DNA of 64,000 nt. It comes from Streptomyces sp. SDr-06. GTDB taxonomy: Bacteria > Actinomycetota > Actinomycetes > Streptomycetales > Streptomycetaceae. The stretch spans positions 62,001 to 126,000 of the forward strand of contig NZ_QOLA01000020.1 of assembly GCF_003324565.1 (NCBI RefSeq). Reading direction: 5' to 3'. A model generated the notes under the pieces. The model saw nothing but the letters and a program-made list of their open reading frames with translations, did no database searches and was not told the DNA's origin. Every line of letters begins with the position of its first letter. The first letter of the stretch is position 1. This document shows, in pieces, positions 1 to 8,369 of this stretch. The position numbers were made by a program, and so were the translations under genes.

Positions 1-1
1 C

Positions 2-670
2 TCAGACCGTGGAACCCCGAAGGGACCCCGTCGCGAAGGCGAGAATGTCGGGCGCCGCGTCGAGCAGGCTCGGAAAGTGACGGTGCACGCCCTGGACGGG
101 TGCCGGGGTGTTGACGCCCCAGACCGTCATGTTGGCTCGCAGGCCGGACTCGACACCGGACGGCGCGTCTTCGATGACCAGGCACTCTTCCGGCTTCGCG
201 CCGAGACGCCGTGCGGCCAGCAGGTAGGGGGCCGGCGACGGTTTGCCTTCCTCCACGGCGGCGGCGTCCACGAGCACGGCCGGGACGGGCAGTTCGGTGC
301 GGGCGAACCGACCGCGCACCCGGTGCTCGTAGTTCGAGGTGACCAGTGCCCAACGGCCGGAGGGCAAGCCGTTCAGTAGCTCCGGTGCGCCGTCGAACGC
401 GGCGTAGGCACCGGACCGGACATCTTCGTCCTCGAGTTCATGCAACGCGGCCAGGCACTGCCGCGGGTCTCGCTCCGGGGCCACCGTCGCGAAGGTCTCC
501 ATGGGTCGCGTCCGCAGCGCGACCTCGTGGACCGAGGCGGCGTCGAGTCCGTATCTCCTCGCCCACATCTCCCAGACCCGACGCTGGTTGGCCACCGCGT
601 CGATCAACGTCCCGTCGACATCGAAGAGGACATACCGCGCGGAGCCCGGGCGGAGCGGTTCGCTGGTCAC
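2..670 (-). CDS. HAD-superfamily phosphatase
   Basis: A 222-residue haloacid dehalogenase-type hydrolase, probably a cytosolic Mg-dependent phosphatase of the beta-phosphoglucomutase/sugar phosphatase type. All four HAD motifs are visible: FDVDGT with nucleophile Asp17 and Asp19, the TSN segment at 111-113, Lys143 in EEGKPSP, and the acidic IEDAPSG loop at 166-172. A helical cap lies between motifs I and II, as in subfamily I members. The gene is complete, with its stop at the extreme left edge. The substrate cannot be told from sequence. It is followed downstream only by the window edge and preceded by an independent VOC gene on the same strand about 80 bp away, so they may be co-transcribed. 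Confidence 0.88.
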   Translation of the reverse strand: MTSEPLRPGSARYVLFDVDGTLIDAVANQRRVWEMWARRYGLDAASVHEVALRTRPMETFATVAPERDPRQCLAALHELEDEDVRSGAYAAFDGAPELLNGLPSGRWALVTSNYEHRVRGRFARTELPVPAVLVDAAAVEEGKPSPAPYLLAARRLGAKPEECLVIEDAPSGVESGLRANMTVWGVNTPAPVQGVHRHFPSLLDAAPDILAFATGSLRGSTV

Positions 671-749
671 GTCGCGATCATGCCATCCGGCCGAGGGGCC
701 GCCGGGTGCGGGGCTGCACTTGGCGAGTGGGCCTGGGCCCGATCACCTG

Positions 750-1187
750 TCAGTTCTTCTTCAGCTCCTGGGCGAGCATCACAAGGATGCCGCTGGGACC
801 GCGGACGTAGGTGAGCTTGTAGATGTCCTCGTAGGTCGCCACACCGCGCAGGGGATGGCATCCGTGCCGCGCGGCCGTCTCAAGGGCTTCGTCGATGTCG
901 TCGACGGAGAAGGCGACGCGATGCATGCCGATGTCGTTGGGACGAGTGGGCTCCGACTCGATCGCCTCCGGGTGGATGTATTCGAAGAGCTCAAGGCGAC
1001 CCTGCCCGTCCGGTGTCTGCAGCATCGCGATCTTGGCGTGATTGCCATCAAGGCCTACGGCGGTGTCCGTCCAGTCGCCACTCACCGTGTCCCGGCCGAC
1101 CACCGTGAGGCCGAGGTCGGTGAAGAAGGAGATCGTTGCTTCGAGGTCACGCACGGCGATGCCGACGTTCTCAAGTCTGATGGCCAT
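750..1187 (-). CDS. VOC (glyoxalase/epimerase-like) family protein
   Basis: A 145-residue vicinal-oxygen-chelate protein beginning MAIRLENVGIAVRD. It has the two beta-alpha-beta-beta-beta modules of the family: the first starts at residue 5 and the second contains the HRVAFSVDDID segment and a terminal GPSGILVMLAQ strand. The pattern recalls methylmalonyl-CoA epimerase/glyoxalase relatives. Ligand or reaction is unknown. The frame is open upstream to 1316, but residues before the ATG at 1187 (or 1196) look non-coding and would overlap the divergent monooxygenase gene, so the ATG at 1187 was preferred. No strong ribosome-binding site is visible, so the start is approximate. Confidence 0.82.
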   Translation of the reverse strand: MAIRLENVGIAVRDLEATISFFTDLGLTVVGRDTVSGDWTDTAVGLDGNHAKIAMLQTPDGQGRLELFEYIHPEAIESEPTRPNDIGMHRVAFSVDDIDEALETAARHGCHPLRGVATYEDIYKLTYVRGPSGILVMLAQELKKN

Positions 1188-1254
1188 GCGGCGCATGCTA
1201 CCGACGCGGCACGGGCCCGCGTGTCCTTTGTGATGCGGGCTCGTTGACGCGGTG

Positions 1255-2496
1255 ATGCCGAAGACACCCCCAGCACCCCGAGAAACTCGCAGGGACGGCG
1301 CGCCCGTGGTCGTCATCGGAGCCGGGCCCAGCGGCCTGGCTGTCGCGGCGACGGTGCGCCGGACAGGTGTTCCGGTCGTGGTGGTGGAGCGCGGGGAACA
1401 GGTGGGCGTGAGCTGGGCGCAGCGCTATGACCACCTGCGGCTGCACACCGCCCGGGGCGGATCACGGTTGCCCGGCCTCGCACTGCCTCGCCGGTTTGGC
1501 TCATGGGTGGCGCGCGACGACTTCGTCCAGTACCTGGAGCGCTACCGCGAACACCATCGCCTGGAGGTACGCCTGGCGACCCGGGCGCGACGGATCGAGG
1601 CCGCTGCCGCATCCGGTACGGGAGGCCCGTACTGGAAAGTGCAGACCGGTGACGAGACCATCGCGGCACGGGCGGTGGTGGTGGCCACCGGGCGCTGCCA
1701 CACCCCGCACGTGCCCGACTGGCCCGGACGCGACTCGTTCAGCGGCGACTTCCTGCACTCGGCCGACTACCGCAGCCCCGCGCCCTACCGAGGGCGCTCG
1801 GTCCTGGTGGTGGGCGCCGGGAACAGCGGCACCGAGATCGCCGGCGTGCTGGCCCAAGCCGGGGCGAGGAAGGTGTGGATCGCGTTGCGGACCCCGCCGA
1901 ACATCCTGCCGCGCAGCTCCAGCCGCTGGCACACCGTCGGACGCATGACGGAGTTCCTGCCTCTGTCCTGGCGTGACCGTTCCGCTCTGCTGATGCAGCG
2001 CTGCGCGGTTGGCGACCTCACCTCCTACGGCGTGGCGCGGCCCACCGCCGGGCCGTTCACGCGCAACGCGCGCGAGGGGAACAACCCCGTGCTGGACCAC
2101 GGCTTCGTCAAGTCGGTGCGGGCCCGTATGGTCCAGCCCGTGGCTGCCGTAACCGCCTTTGACGGGCGGCGAGTTGTGTTGGCCGACGGCTCTCATCTGG
2201 TCCCGGACGCCGTGATCGCCGCAACCGGCTACCGCCCCCATCTCGAGTCGCTGCTGCCCGGCCCCGACCTGCTCGACGCGCTCGGTCGGCCGGCCGCGCA
2301 CGGCGCGCGGACGATCCCCGCCGCGCCCCATCTGTACTTCGCGGGGTTCACCAACCCCCTCAGTGGCGCCCTGCACCAGGCCGGCGTCGAGGCCCGCGCC
2401 ATCGCCCGTGCGATCGCGGCCCCGTACCCGTCCATGCCCGGACAACGCAGCGGCACCTCCAACTCCGCGTCGGGAACGCTGAGTTCCGCCCCATGA
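1255..2496 (+). CDS. Flavin-containing monooxygenase-like NAD(P)/FAD oxidoreductase
   Basis: A 413-residue two-dinucleotide-binding-domain flavoprotein. The FAD site is the GAGPSGL fingerprint at about residue 22. The NADPH site is GAGNSGTE at about residue 187. Between them lies FSGDFLHSADY (163-173), close to the FxGxxxHxxxY signature of class B flavin monooxygenases (FMO/YUCCA group), and a late ATGY motif (IAATGYRPH) is also present. Such enzymes oxygenate N, S or carbonyl centres with NADPH and O2. A GTG three bases upstream is an alternative start. It diverges from the VOC gene. Its stop overlaps the next gene's start (ATGA), so it is translationally coupled to an ABC transporter, suggesting its substrate or product is moved by that transporter. 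Confidence 0.88.
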   Translation: MPKTPPAPRETRRDGAPVVVIGAGPSGLAVAATVRRTGVPVVVVERGEQVGVSWAQRYDHLRLHTARGGSRLPGLALPRRFGSWVARDDFVQYLERYREHHRLEVRLATRARRIEAAAASGTGGPYWKVQTGDETIAARAVVVATGRCHTPHVPDWPGRDSFSGDFLHSADYRSPAPYRGRSVLVVGAGNSGTEIAGVLAQAGARKVWIALRTPPNILPRSSSRWHTVGRMTEFLPLSWRDRSALLMQRCAVGDLTSYGVARPTAGPFTRNAREGNNPVLDHGFVKSVRARMVQPVAAVTAFDGRRVVLADGSHLVPDAVIAATGYRPHLESLLPGPDLLDALGRPAAHGARTIPAAPHLYFAGFTNPLSGALHQAGVEARAIARAIAAPYPSMPGQRSGTSNSASGTLSSAP

Positions 2497-3299
2497 CAGC
2501 ACGAGGTCCGTACCCGGCACAGCCCGGCGAAGGACAGCACGGCCCGGCGCACACGCTGCTGCCCCACCTGCGGTTCGCCGGACGCCCATCGCACCGCGAC
2601 AGCGCCCGGGCACAGACCGCGACACCGGTTCCCGCGCAGCACAGACCGCCGACGGCGAGGACCCGGGAGACGAGCGTCGGTCCACCCCGGTTGCTGCTGA
2701 GCGACATCAGCAAGTCCTACGGGCCCATCCAGGTCCTCGACGGCGTCGACCTCACGGTGCCACCGGGCGCCCTGGTGGGCGTGGCGGGGGAGAACGGGAC
2801 GGGCAAGAGCACCTTGCTGCGCATCGCCGTAGGGCAGCTGGCACCCGACCGCGGCAGCATCGCGCGGTCGGGCGTCCTCGGCTACTGTCCACAGCGGATC
2901 CACCTGGACGACACCCTGACCGTGGCCCAGCACCTGCGGCTGTTCCAGGCCGCCTACCGGCTCGCTGACCTCGACCGGGCCGGTGAACTCCTCGATGTGC
3001 TGAACTTCGCCGACAGTCGGCATCAGCGCCTGGGCCGGCTCAGCGGTGGCACCCGCCAGAAGCTCAACCTCACGCTCGCCCTGATGCACACTCCCGACCT
3101 GCTGATCCTGGACGAACCCCACCAGGGCTTCGACTGGACCACCTATGAGCGCTTCTGGGCCCTGGTGAATCAACTCCGCGGCGACGGTTGCGCGATCGTC
3201 GTCGTCTCTCATCTCCTGCACGACCAGGCGCGCTTCGACACCATCCACCACCTCCGCGCCGGTCGTCTCACACCGCTTCCGCAAGGAGAACCCCGATGA
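2493..3299 (+). CDS. ABC transporter ATP-binding protein
   Basis: A 268-residue single nucleotide-binding domain of the ABC-2/drug exporter class. Walker A is GENGTGKST (99-107), the Q-loop glutamine is near 134, the signature is LSGGT (183-187), Walker B is LLILDEP (203-209), and the switch histidine lies in VVVSHLL. The first roughly 65 residues are a Pro/Arg/Ala-rich extension absent from ordinary family members; no good internal start with a ribosome-binding site was seen, so the ATG overlapping the upstream stop was kept. It is coupled at both ends by ATGA overlaps, placing it in one transcript with the flavin monooxygenase and the permease. It probably energises export by the next gene product. 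Confidence 0.9.
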   Translation: MTARGPYPAQPGEGQHGPAHTLLPHLRFAGRPSHRDSARAQTATPVPAQHRPPTARTRETSVGPPRLLLSDISKSYGPIQVLDGVDLTVPPGALVGVAGENGTGKSTLLRIAVGQLAPDRGSIARSGVLGYCPQRIHLDDTLTVAQHLRLFQAAYRLADLDRAGELLDVLNFADSRHQRLGRLSGGTRQKLNLTLALMHTPDLLILDEPHQGFDWTTYERFWALVNQLRGDGCAIVVVSHLLHDQARFDTIHHLRAGRLTPLPQGEPR

Positions 3300-4162
3300 G
3301 GCCGTGGACCACGGCGTTTGTGGTGGCGCTGCGCCTGACCCTGCTCGGACACGTGCACAACCGCCTGGCCGTCCTGATGGCCGTCGTCTTCATCCCGGGG
3401 TGGGTGTGGATCGGAGGGGCATCGCTGTCGCACACTCCCTTGACGTTCCGCCTGGACGTCCTCGACGTCCAGGTCGTCAGCGACGTCAGCAAGGCGACTC
3501 AGATCACCAGCTCCCTGCCCGGTGCCGCCACGGTGATCGGCTTCATGATGTTCATGACGACATTCAAGGCCCGGGAGATGGACCAGCGGCTCGTTCTCGC
3601 CGGCTACCCCCGCACCGCGCTCACCCTCGCCCGATTCACCGCCATGATCGCCGTCGCCGCCCTGCTCGCAGTGCAGATCACGGTGGTACTCCGTCTGACC
3701 GTGGGGGCTCCGCAGCCCGGGATGCTCTGGCTGGCGGGCTGGGCCGCGGCACTGGCCTACGGGGGCATCGGCACCCTGCTCGGCGCGTCGCTGCGCAGCG
3801 AGCTGAGCGGGTTGTTCGTCGTGATCGCGTGCATCTTCGTCGAACTCACCCTGCAGAACCCGCTGACCAACCCGCGCGCGGACCAGCCATGGCTGGTCCT
3901 GCTGCCCCTGTTCGGGCCGAGCCAGACCACGGCCGCCGCCGCATTCACCCGCACCGGCCCCGGCCTCTCCTACGCGGCGCTCGGCGTTTTGTGGTGCCTG
4001 GTCACCAGCGGTGCCGCGGCTGTGGTCCTGGCCGTGCGTACCCGCGGGTGCAGCCCGGTCACTTCGCCGACGGGCCGCTCCCCACGCCTGCCATCGCCCC
4101 ACGCCGCCGTCGAGACCGGGTACAGCCCGGCCCGCACGCGGCGGGCATCGGAGACCACCTGA
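3296..4162 (+). CDS. ABC-2 type transporter permease
   Basis: A 288-residue integral membrane protein with about six hydrophobic segments, including VLMAVVFIPGWVWI near residue 27, ATVIGFMMFM, FTAMIAVAALLAV, a long Gly/Ala-rich pair, and LGVLWCLVTSGAAAVVL near 240. The C-terminal about 45 residues are polar and Arg/Ser/Pro-rich. The size and topology fit the membrane half of an ABC-2 exporter. The start is the ATG at 3296, which overlaps the ATPase stop and has AAGGAG eight bases upstream. With the preceding ATPase it should form a half-transporter dimer. The cargo is unknown, but the coupled flavin monooxygenase hints at an oxygenated small molecule. Confidence 0.85.
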   Translation: MRPWTTAFVVALRLTLLGHVHNRLAVLMAVVFIPGWVWIGGASLSHTPLTFRLDVLDVQVVSDVSKATQITSSLPGAATVIGFMMFMTTFKAREMDQRLVLAGYPRTALTLARFTAMIAVAALLAVQITVVLRLTVGAPQPGMLWLAGWAAALAYGGIGTLLGASLRSELSGLFVVIACIFVELTLQNPLTNPRADQPWLVLLPLFGPSQTTAAAAFTRTGPGLSYAALGVLWCLVTSGAAAVVLAVRTRGCSPVTSPTGRSPRLPSPHAAVETGYSPARTRRASETT

Positions 4163-4279
4163 CGCCAGGCACCGTGCGCGCCCTGATCCCTGGGGCCCAC
4201 CACGCCGCGGGTCCCAGAGCCGGCCCTTACGCGCTGCTCCGGGTCATCCGCTGATCTACACGCAAGTAACATCCAGGCC

Positions 4280-4957
4280 ATGTCAATAAGCACCAGGCTG
4301 GAAGGGTCGGTCAAAGCAGGGCTCGCGCTGCTGGCCGTCGCCGCACTCGCCGCCACGCTGAACCGAGCGACGCACACCGACGAGGGCGCCGCGAACTGGA
4401 TCTCGTACTTCACCAATCTCTCGAATTTGTTCGGTGTCGCCGTCCTCCTGACCGGTGCGGTCGCCTTGTTGTGGGGCACCCGCCCCGTTCCGGACCTGGT
4501 GCGGGGCGCCGCCACCCTCTATCTGGTGATCACCGGAGCGGTCTACTGGAGCCTGCTGGCCGGAACCATCGACGCGAACACGATCATCTGGGCCAACGAC
4601 GTCGTGCACGGTGTCATGCCGGCCGTCTTCCTCGCCGACTGGCTCCTGCGCCCTCCGCTGCGCCGTATTCCGTGGACCAAGGCCCTCCCGTGGCTGGCCT
4701 TCCCGCTGCTCTACCTCGCCTACTCGCTGCTGCGTGGCCCGAGCGCGGGCTGGTACCCGTACGACTTCCTCGACCCCCGCAACCCGGGAGGCTACGGGCA
4801 CGTGGCGACCTGGTCGGTGATCATCACGCTGGCGTTCAGCGTGGTGGCGTCTCTGCTCGTCCTCTACGCCAACGCGCGGCGCAAGAGCGGCACGACCGGC
4901 GGCACGGGCGGCATCGGGGAGCGAGACGGACGGGACCAGGAACTGACGGTGGCCTGA
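4280..4957 (+). CDS. Pr6Pr-like integral membrane protein
   Basis: A 225-residue membrane protein with about six transmembrane segments and a polar Gly/Thr-rich tail. The YFTNLSNLFG segment after the first helix, the conserved HG in NDVVHGVMPAVFL and the WYPYDFLDP loop between later helices match the bacterial Pr6Pr / FAR-17a-AIG1-like membrane family. No catalytic role is established for the bacterial members; the eukaryotic AIG1/ADTRP relatives are membrane threonine hydrolases. It starts at an ATG 117 bp after the ABC permease and is probably a separate or weakly coupled unit. Confidence 0.8.
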   Translation: MSISTRLEGSVKAGLALLAVAALAATLNRATHTDEGAANWISYFTNLSNLFGVAVLLTGAVALLWGTRPVPDLVRGAATLYLVITGAVYWSLLAGTIDANTIIWANDVVHGVMPAVFLADWLLRPPLRRIPWTKALPWLAFPLLYLAYSLLRGPSAGWYPYDFLDPRNPGGYGHVATWSVIITLAFSVVASLLVLYANARRKSGTTGGTGGIGERDGRDQELTVA

Positions 4958-5285
4958 GAGCGGTCGGGCAGGAAGGCCTGACCCCGGCGGTGGTGTTCAG
5001 GCCCCGAGGGCCTCATCGAGGCGAGCTAAGCCGGTGGACCGTTCGGCGCTGGGGCAGGGACCCGGGGCGTCCGGCCCTGTCCCGGCCGGTCGGGCGGCCA
5101 CGGCAGGCGCCCGGGAGGTGACTCTCGGGGGGGCCTGGGGTTGTCCCCACCCCGGCCCGGGTGGTCGCCCCATCGTGCCGCGCTCCACGCCCCGGACACC
5201 ATGGGGGTGGCGCGGGACGACGCGTCGACCCGAGGACGACGCGTGGCGCTGGACCGGGACCGAACTCACCACCGGGGACGCTCAC
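4958..5285 (+). promoter_or_regulatory. Intergenic region with an 11-bp direct repeat
   Basis: About 330 bp without a supported gene, upstream of the secreted serine hydrolase. It contains two perfect copies of GGACGACGCGT at 5215-5225 and 5234-5244, a 19-bp period. No clear -10/-35 pair could be assigned. An in-frame extension of the downstream gene crosses this region but reads as Gly/Pro/Arg-rich non-coding sequence before the signal peptide. Confidence 0.35.
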
Positions 5286-6488
5286 ATGACCTCATATCCA
5301 CGTGTGTCGGCCGGTCTGCTCGCACTGGTCGCGGTGGTCGGCGGCGCGGCGGCCGCGCAGGGCGACGACGGCTCGGCGCGGCAGAACGCGGCACACGCGA
5401 CCCCCGTTCATGCCGCCGCCGACGCCCCCCGGCTCCGTGAACTCCTGCACCAGCTGACCACGACGGACGGCGCTCCCGGTGCGCTCCTAGCAGTGGCGGA
5501 CCGGTCCGGGGCCACCGTGCTGACCAGTGGCGTCGCCGATGTGAAGAGCCGCGCGCCGATGCGCGGCGACAGCCGGTTCCGGATCGGCAGCATGACCAAG
5601 CCGTTCGTGGCGACCGTCGTGCTCCAGCTGGTGGGGGAGGGCCGCGTGTCCCTCGACGCACCGGTGGAGCGCTATCTGCCGGGCATCGTGCGGGGCCACG
5701 GCAATGACGGACGACGGATCACCGTCCGCCAGCTGCTCCAGCACACCAGTGGCATCCCGGACTATCTGGACTCCCTTCAGCCGCAGGACGTCCTCAACAA
5801 CCCCCTGGCGCACTACGAACCCCGTGACCTGGTGAAGCTCGCGCTCGCCCACCCTCCCACGTTCGCACCAGGCACCGGCTGGAGCTATTCCAACACCGGC
5901 TACGTGCTGGCCGGCATGCTCATCGAGCGGGTGACCGGCCACCCGTACGGCGACGAGATCCGCCGACGCGTCATCGAACCGCTCCACCTGCGTCAGACGT
6001 CCGTCCCGGGCGACGACACGGAGATGCGCGGGCCCCACCCGCGCGGCTATGCCCGGCCGGGCGAGGACGCGCCGCTCCAGGACATCACCGCGCTCAACCC
6101 CACGCTCGCGGGCGCGAGCGGCTCGATGATCTCCAGCGGCGCCGACTTCAACCGCTTCCTGGACGGACTCGTGCACGGCAAGCTGCTCCGGCCCGCCCAG
6201 CTCCACGAGATGATGAGGACCCGCCCGACCGGAAGCCCGGACGGCGGGGCCTACGGCCTCGGCCTGGAGAGTCACCCCCTGCCGTGCGGCGGCCTCGCCT
6301 GGGGTCACGACGGTGGGGTGCCGGGCTATCAGACGACGGGCGCTGCCGCCGCCGACCGTCAGGCCACGGTGATGGTGAATCTCTACCCGGGCGGTACCGA
6401 TGCCCAGAACGCCGACATGACGTCCGCCGTCCGGACCGCACTCTGTGACGACGGCCGCGCTCCGGGGGCGCGCCCGAAACAGCGGTAG
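5286..6488 (+). CDS. Secreted serine hydrolase (beta-lactamase / D-Ala-D-Ala carboxypeptidase fold)
   Basis: A 400-residue exported penicillin-recognising enzyme of the class C beta-lactamase / Streptomyces R61 carboxypeptidase family (Pfam Beta-lactamase). The ATG at 5286 gives a signal peptide with a hydrophobic core (AGLLALVAVVGGAAAA). The catalytic motifs are SMTK (nucleophile Ser and general-base Lys) in RIGSMTKPF, YSN in WSYSNTGY, and HDG within GHDGGVPGY in place of KTG. It acts outside the membrane, either trimming peptidoglycan stem peptides or hydrolysing an ester or D-amino-acid peptide; motifs do not separate these. It is a stand-alone gene preceded by a direct-repeat region. Confidence 0.9.
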   Translation: MTSYPRVSAGLLALVAVVGGAAAAQGDDGSARQNAAHATPVHAAADAPRLRELLHQLTTTDGAPGALLAVADRSGATVLTSGVADVKSRAPMRGDSRFRIGSMTKPFVATVVLQLVGEGRVSLDAPVERYLPGIVRGHGNDGRRITVRQLLQHTSGIPDYLDSLQPQDVLNNPLAHYEPRDLVKLALAHPPTFAPGTGWSYSNTGYVLAGMLIERVTGHPYGDEIRRRVIEPLHLRQTSVPGDDTEMRGPHPRGYARPGEDAPLQDITALNPTLAGASGSMISSGADFNRFLDGLVHGKLLRPAQLHEMMRTRPTGSPDGGAYGLGLESHPLPCGGLAWGHDGGVPGYQTTGAAAADRQATVMVNLYPGGTDAQNADMTSAVRTALCDDGRAPGARPKQR

Positions 6489-6746
6489 TCCGGGACGGGC
6501 ATCGGCGGCCCGTGAAGGTGCCCCGCCCGTTCGCCCGGGGGCGGGCCGGAGCCTGCTCCGATCACGTGGGGCCGACCAATGCACCGGGGTGCCGCCGGAA
6601 GACCGCAACGGAGCGACCGCTCCGGACTATGCCTCGGCCGGGGCGATGAGTTTGCCCGCTGCCTGAGGTCTCCCTTTTGACACTCCAGTCCCGACGGGGC
6701 GGGAGGTCAAGCGTCCCCCTACGACGGAGGAGAGGTGGAGACCAGA

Positions 6747-7331
6747 ATGGATCACCCGATTCGGCTGTACATGTCGATGTCGCTCGACGGCTACATCGCC
6801 GGTCCGGACGATCGACCGGGCCAGGAGCTCGGGCGCGCCGGTGGACGTCTGTTCAACTGGCTCGACGACCGGGAATCCGACGGGCCCAGCGGCCAGATCT
6901 ACCGCGAGGCGCTGGAGACCGGCGCGCTGATCTCCGGCCGTCGGACGTTCGAACTCGCCAAACGCTGGCAGGGCGACCATCATGACGGCGTGCCCATCTT
7001 CGTCCTCACCCACCATGTGGACGACGGTGACGTGCCACCCGGCCACGCGCGATTCGTCACCGACGTCGAGGACTGCGCGCGGCAGGCCCGTGCGGCGGCC
7101 GGGGACCGACCGGTCATGGTCCATGGGGCGGGCGCGGCTCAGGCGCTCCTGCGAGCCGGGCACCTCGACGAGATGGAGATCCACCTGATTCCCGTGCTTC
7201 TCGGAGCCGGCCGACGCCTGTTCGAGCACCTCGGTAGCGATCACATCGAACTCGACCTCGTCCGACGGCTCGACGGCCGGGATGTCACGCACCTGCGTTA
7301 CCGGGTGCGCCGATGCGGGGAGGCCGCGTGA
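6747..7331 (+). CDS. RibD C-terminal / dihydrofolate reductase-like protein
   Basis: A 194-residue DHFR-fold oxidoreductase of the RibD_C family. The MSMSLDGYIAGPDD N-terminus, the GRRTFE loop and the late MVHGAGAAQALL plus IHLIPVLLGAGRRLFEHL block are characteristic. The family uses NADPH; true substrates of such stand-alone proteins are unknown and they are not expected to be folate enzymes. The ATG at 6747 has GGAG about seven bases upstream; a GTG at 6735 is an alternative. The end overlaps the following VOC gene, so the two are one operon. A similar DHFR-like protein occurs at 59202-59768. Confidence 0.85.
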   Translation: MDHPIRLYMSMSLDGYIAGPDDRPGQELGRAGGRLFNWLDDRESDGPSGQIYREALETGALISGRRTFELAKRWQGDHHDGVPIFVLTHHVDDGDVPPGHARFVTDVEDCARQARAAAGDRPVMVHGAGAAQALLRAGHLDEMEIHLIPVLLGAGRRLFEHLGSDHIELDLVRRLDGRDVTHLRYRVRRCGEAA

Positions 7332-7741
7332 AGACGCTCTTCGTCTCCTACCGTGTCACCGACCTGGACCGTTCCCTCGGCTTCTACACCGCTCTGGGCT
7401 ATGGGGAACTGGGCAGGATCGAGGGAGGCGACGCGGGCCGGCTCGCGATCCTCAGCTTCCCCGGCGAACCGGCGGCCTCGCTCGAACTGGTCCACCGCCC
7501 TGATGGCGGGCGCGTCGACGTGGGCACGGGCTTCGACCACCTGGCGATCCAGGTGGACACGCTGACCGACACCCTGGAACGGCTGGCCGACGCGGGCCTG
7601 GAGCCCGGGCCCGTCCAGTACCCGGGTGGTCCTCGCGGCCCGAAGACCGCATGGCTCACCGACCCGGACGGCTACCGGATCGAGTTGGTGCAGTGGCCGC
7701 CCGGGCATCCCGATGGCATCACGGCCGCGGACTTCTCCTGA
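7328..7741 (+). CDS. VOC family protein (lactoylglutathione lyase-like)
   Basis: A 137-residue glyoxalase-fold protein. KTLFVSYRVTDLDRSLGFY opens the first module and DHLAIQVDTL opens the second, which ends KTAWLTDPDGYRIELVQW, the usual metal-ligand strand with the final Glu. This resembles GloA-type lactoylglutathione lyases, but high-GC actinobacteria usually lack glutathione, so another thiol adduct or substrate is likely. The GTG at 7328 overlaps the upstream stop (GTGA) and has GGGGAGG about five bases ahead; an ATG at 7313 would add five residues. It is translationally coupled to the RibD-like gene. Confidence 0.84.
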   Translation: MKTLFVSYRVTDLDRSLGFYTALGYGELGRIEGGDAGRLAILSFPGEPAASLELVHRPDGGRVDVGTGFDHLAIQVDTLTDTLERLADAGLEPGPVQYPGGPRGPKTAWLTDPDGYRIELVQWPPGHPDGITAADFS

Positions 7742-8369
7742 GCGGTACGGCGAGCGGAGGCAGGAGCTCGCTCCGGCAAGGCGGCGCTCAGTCCGAGGCC
7801 GCCTCGCCGACGGGGAAGGACCGCACCGCCTTCCGGCACCAGCCGTTGGGCAGAGCCCGACGGGTCCGGTGGTGCGCCTCGTCGCGCATGTACGCCAACA
7901 CCCCTTCCAATATGCTCCGTTGACGGTTGACGGTTGACGTCGGGTGTTCAGGTGTCCTGACGCTTGGATGATCCGGTGCGGTCCACCCGTCGGCTCCCAC
8001 AGTGCCCGTGCCCGCATGTGCGGGTTCCTCGGGGACGCTGTCGCGCCGGTGCCCGTGGAGCGTGGCAAGGCATCAGTGGGGTGGCACCCGCGCGAGCTGG
8101 GGTGTCGTGGGCTCGCTTCCGGAGAGTGTGTAGGAAGGTACCGCTATGTCCCTCGTCAAGCGGGGCGGGAAGTGCGCAAGGGCCCTCGACCTCGGTATCC
8201 GCAGGAGGTACCGCCGCACAGCGATGCGGAGCACGCTGATGCGGTGCCGGGCCAGGCGGAAGCGGGCTGGTGCGCGGGTGTCCCCGGGCGCCGACCCCGG
8301 CAACAGCATGGTCCGTGCCCGCGTCCGGCGGGGCGGCGCGCGATGGTGGACGACATCGGTGGTGGGCAC
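7742..8369. promoter_or_regulatory. Long intergenic region with a triple 7-bp repeat
   Basis: About 630 bp with no recognisable conserved protein. It holds three perfect head-to-tail copies of GTTGACG at 7919-7939. A short plus-strand ORF starts at 8146 after GGAAGG but is Arg-rich and unlike any known protein. A short minus-strand ORF (about 70 codons, 7788-8000) has a weakly protein-like segment (RDEAHHRTRRALPNGWC) but no recognisable family. The region may carry the promoter of the membrane protein that follows. Confidence 0.35.
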
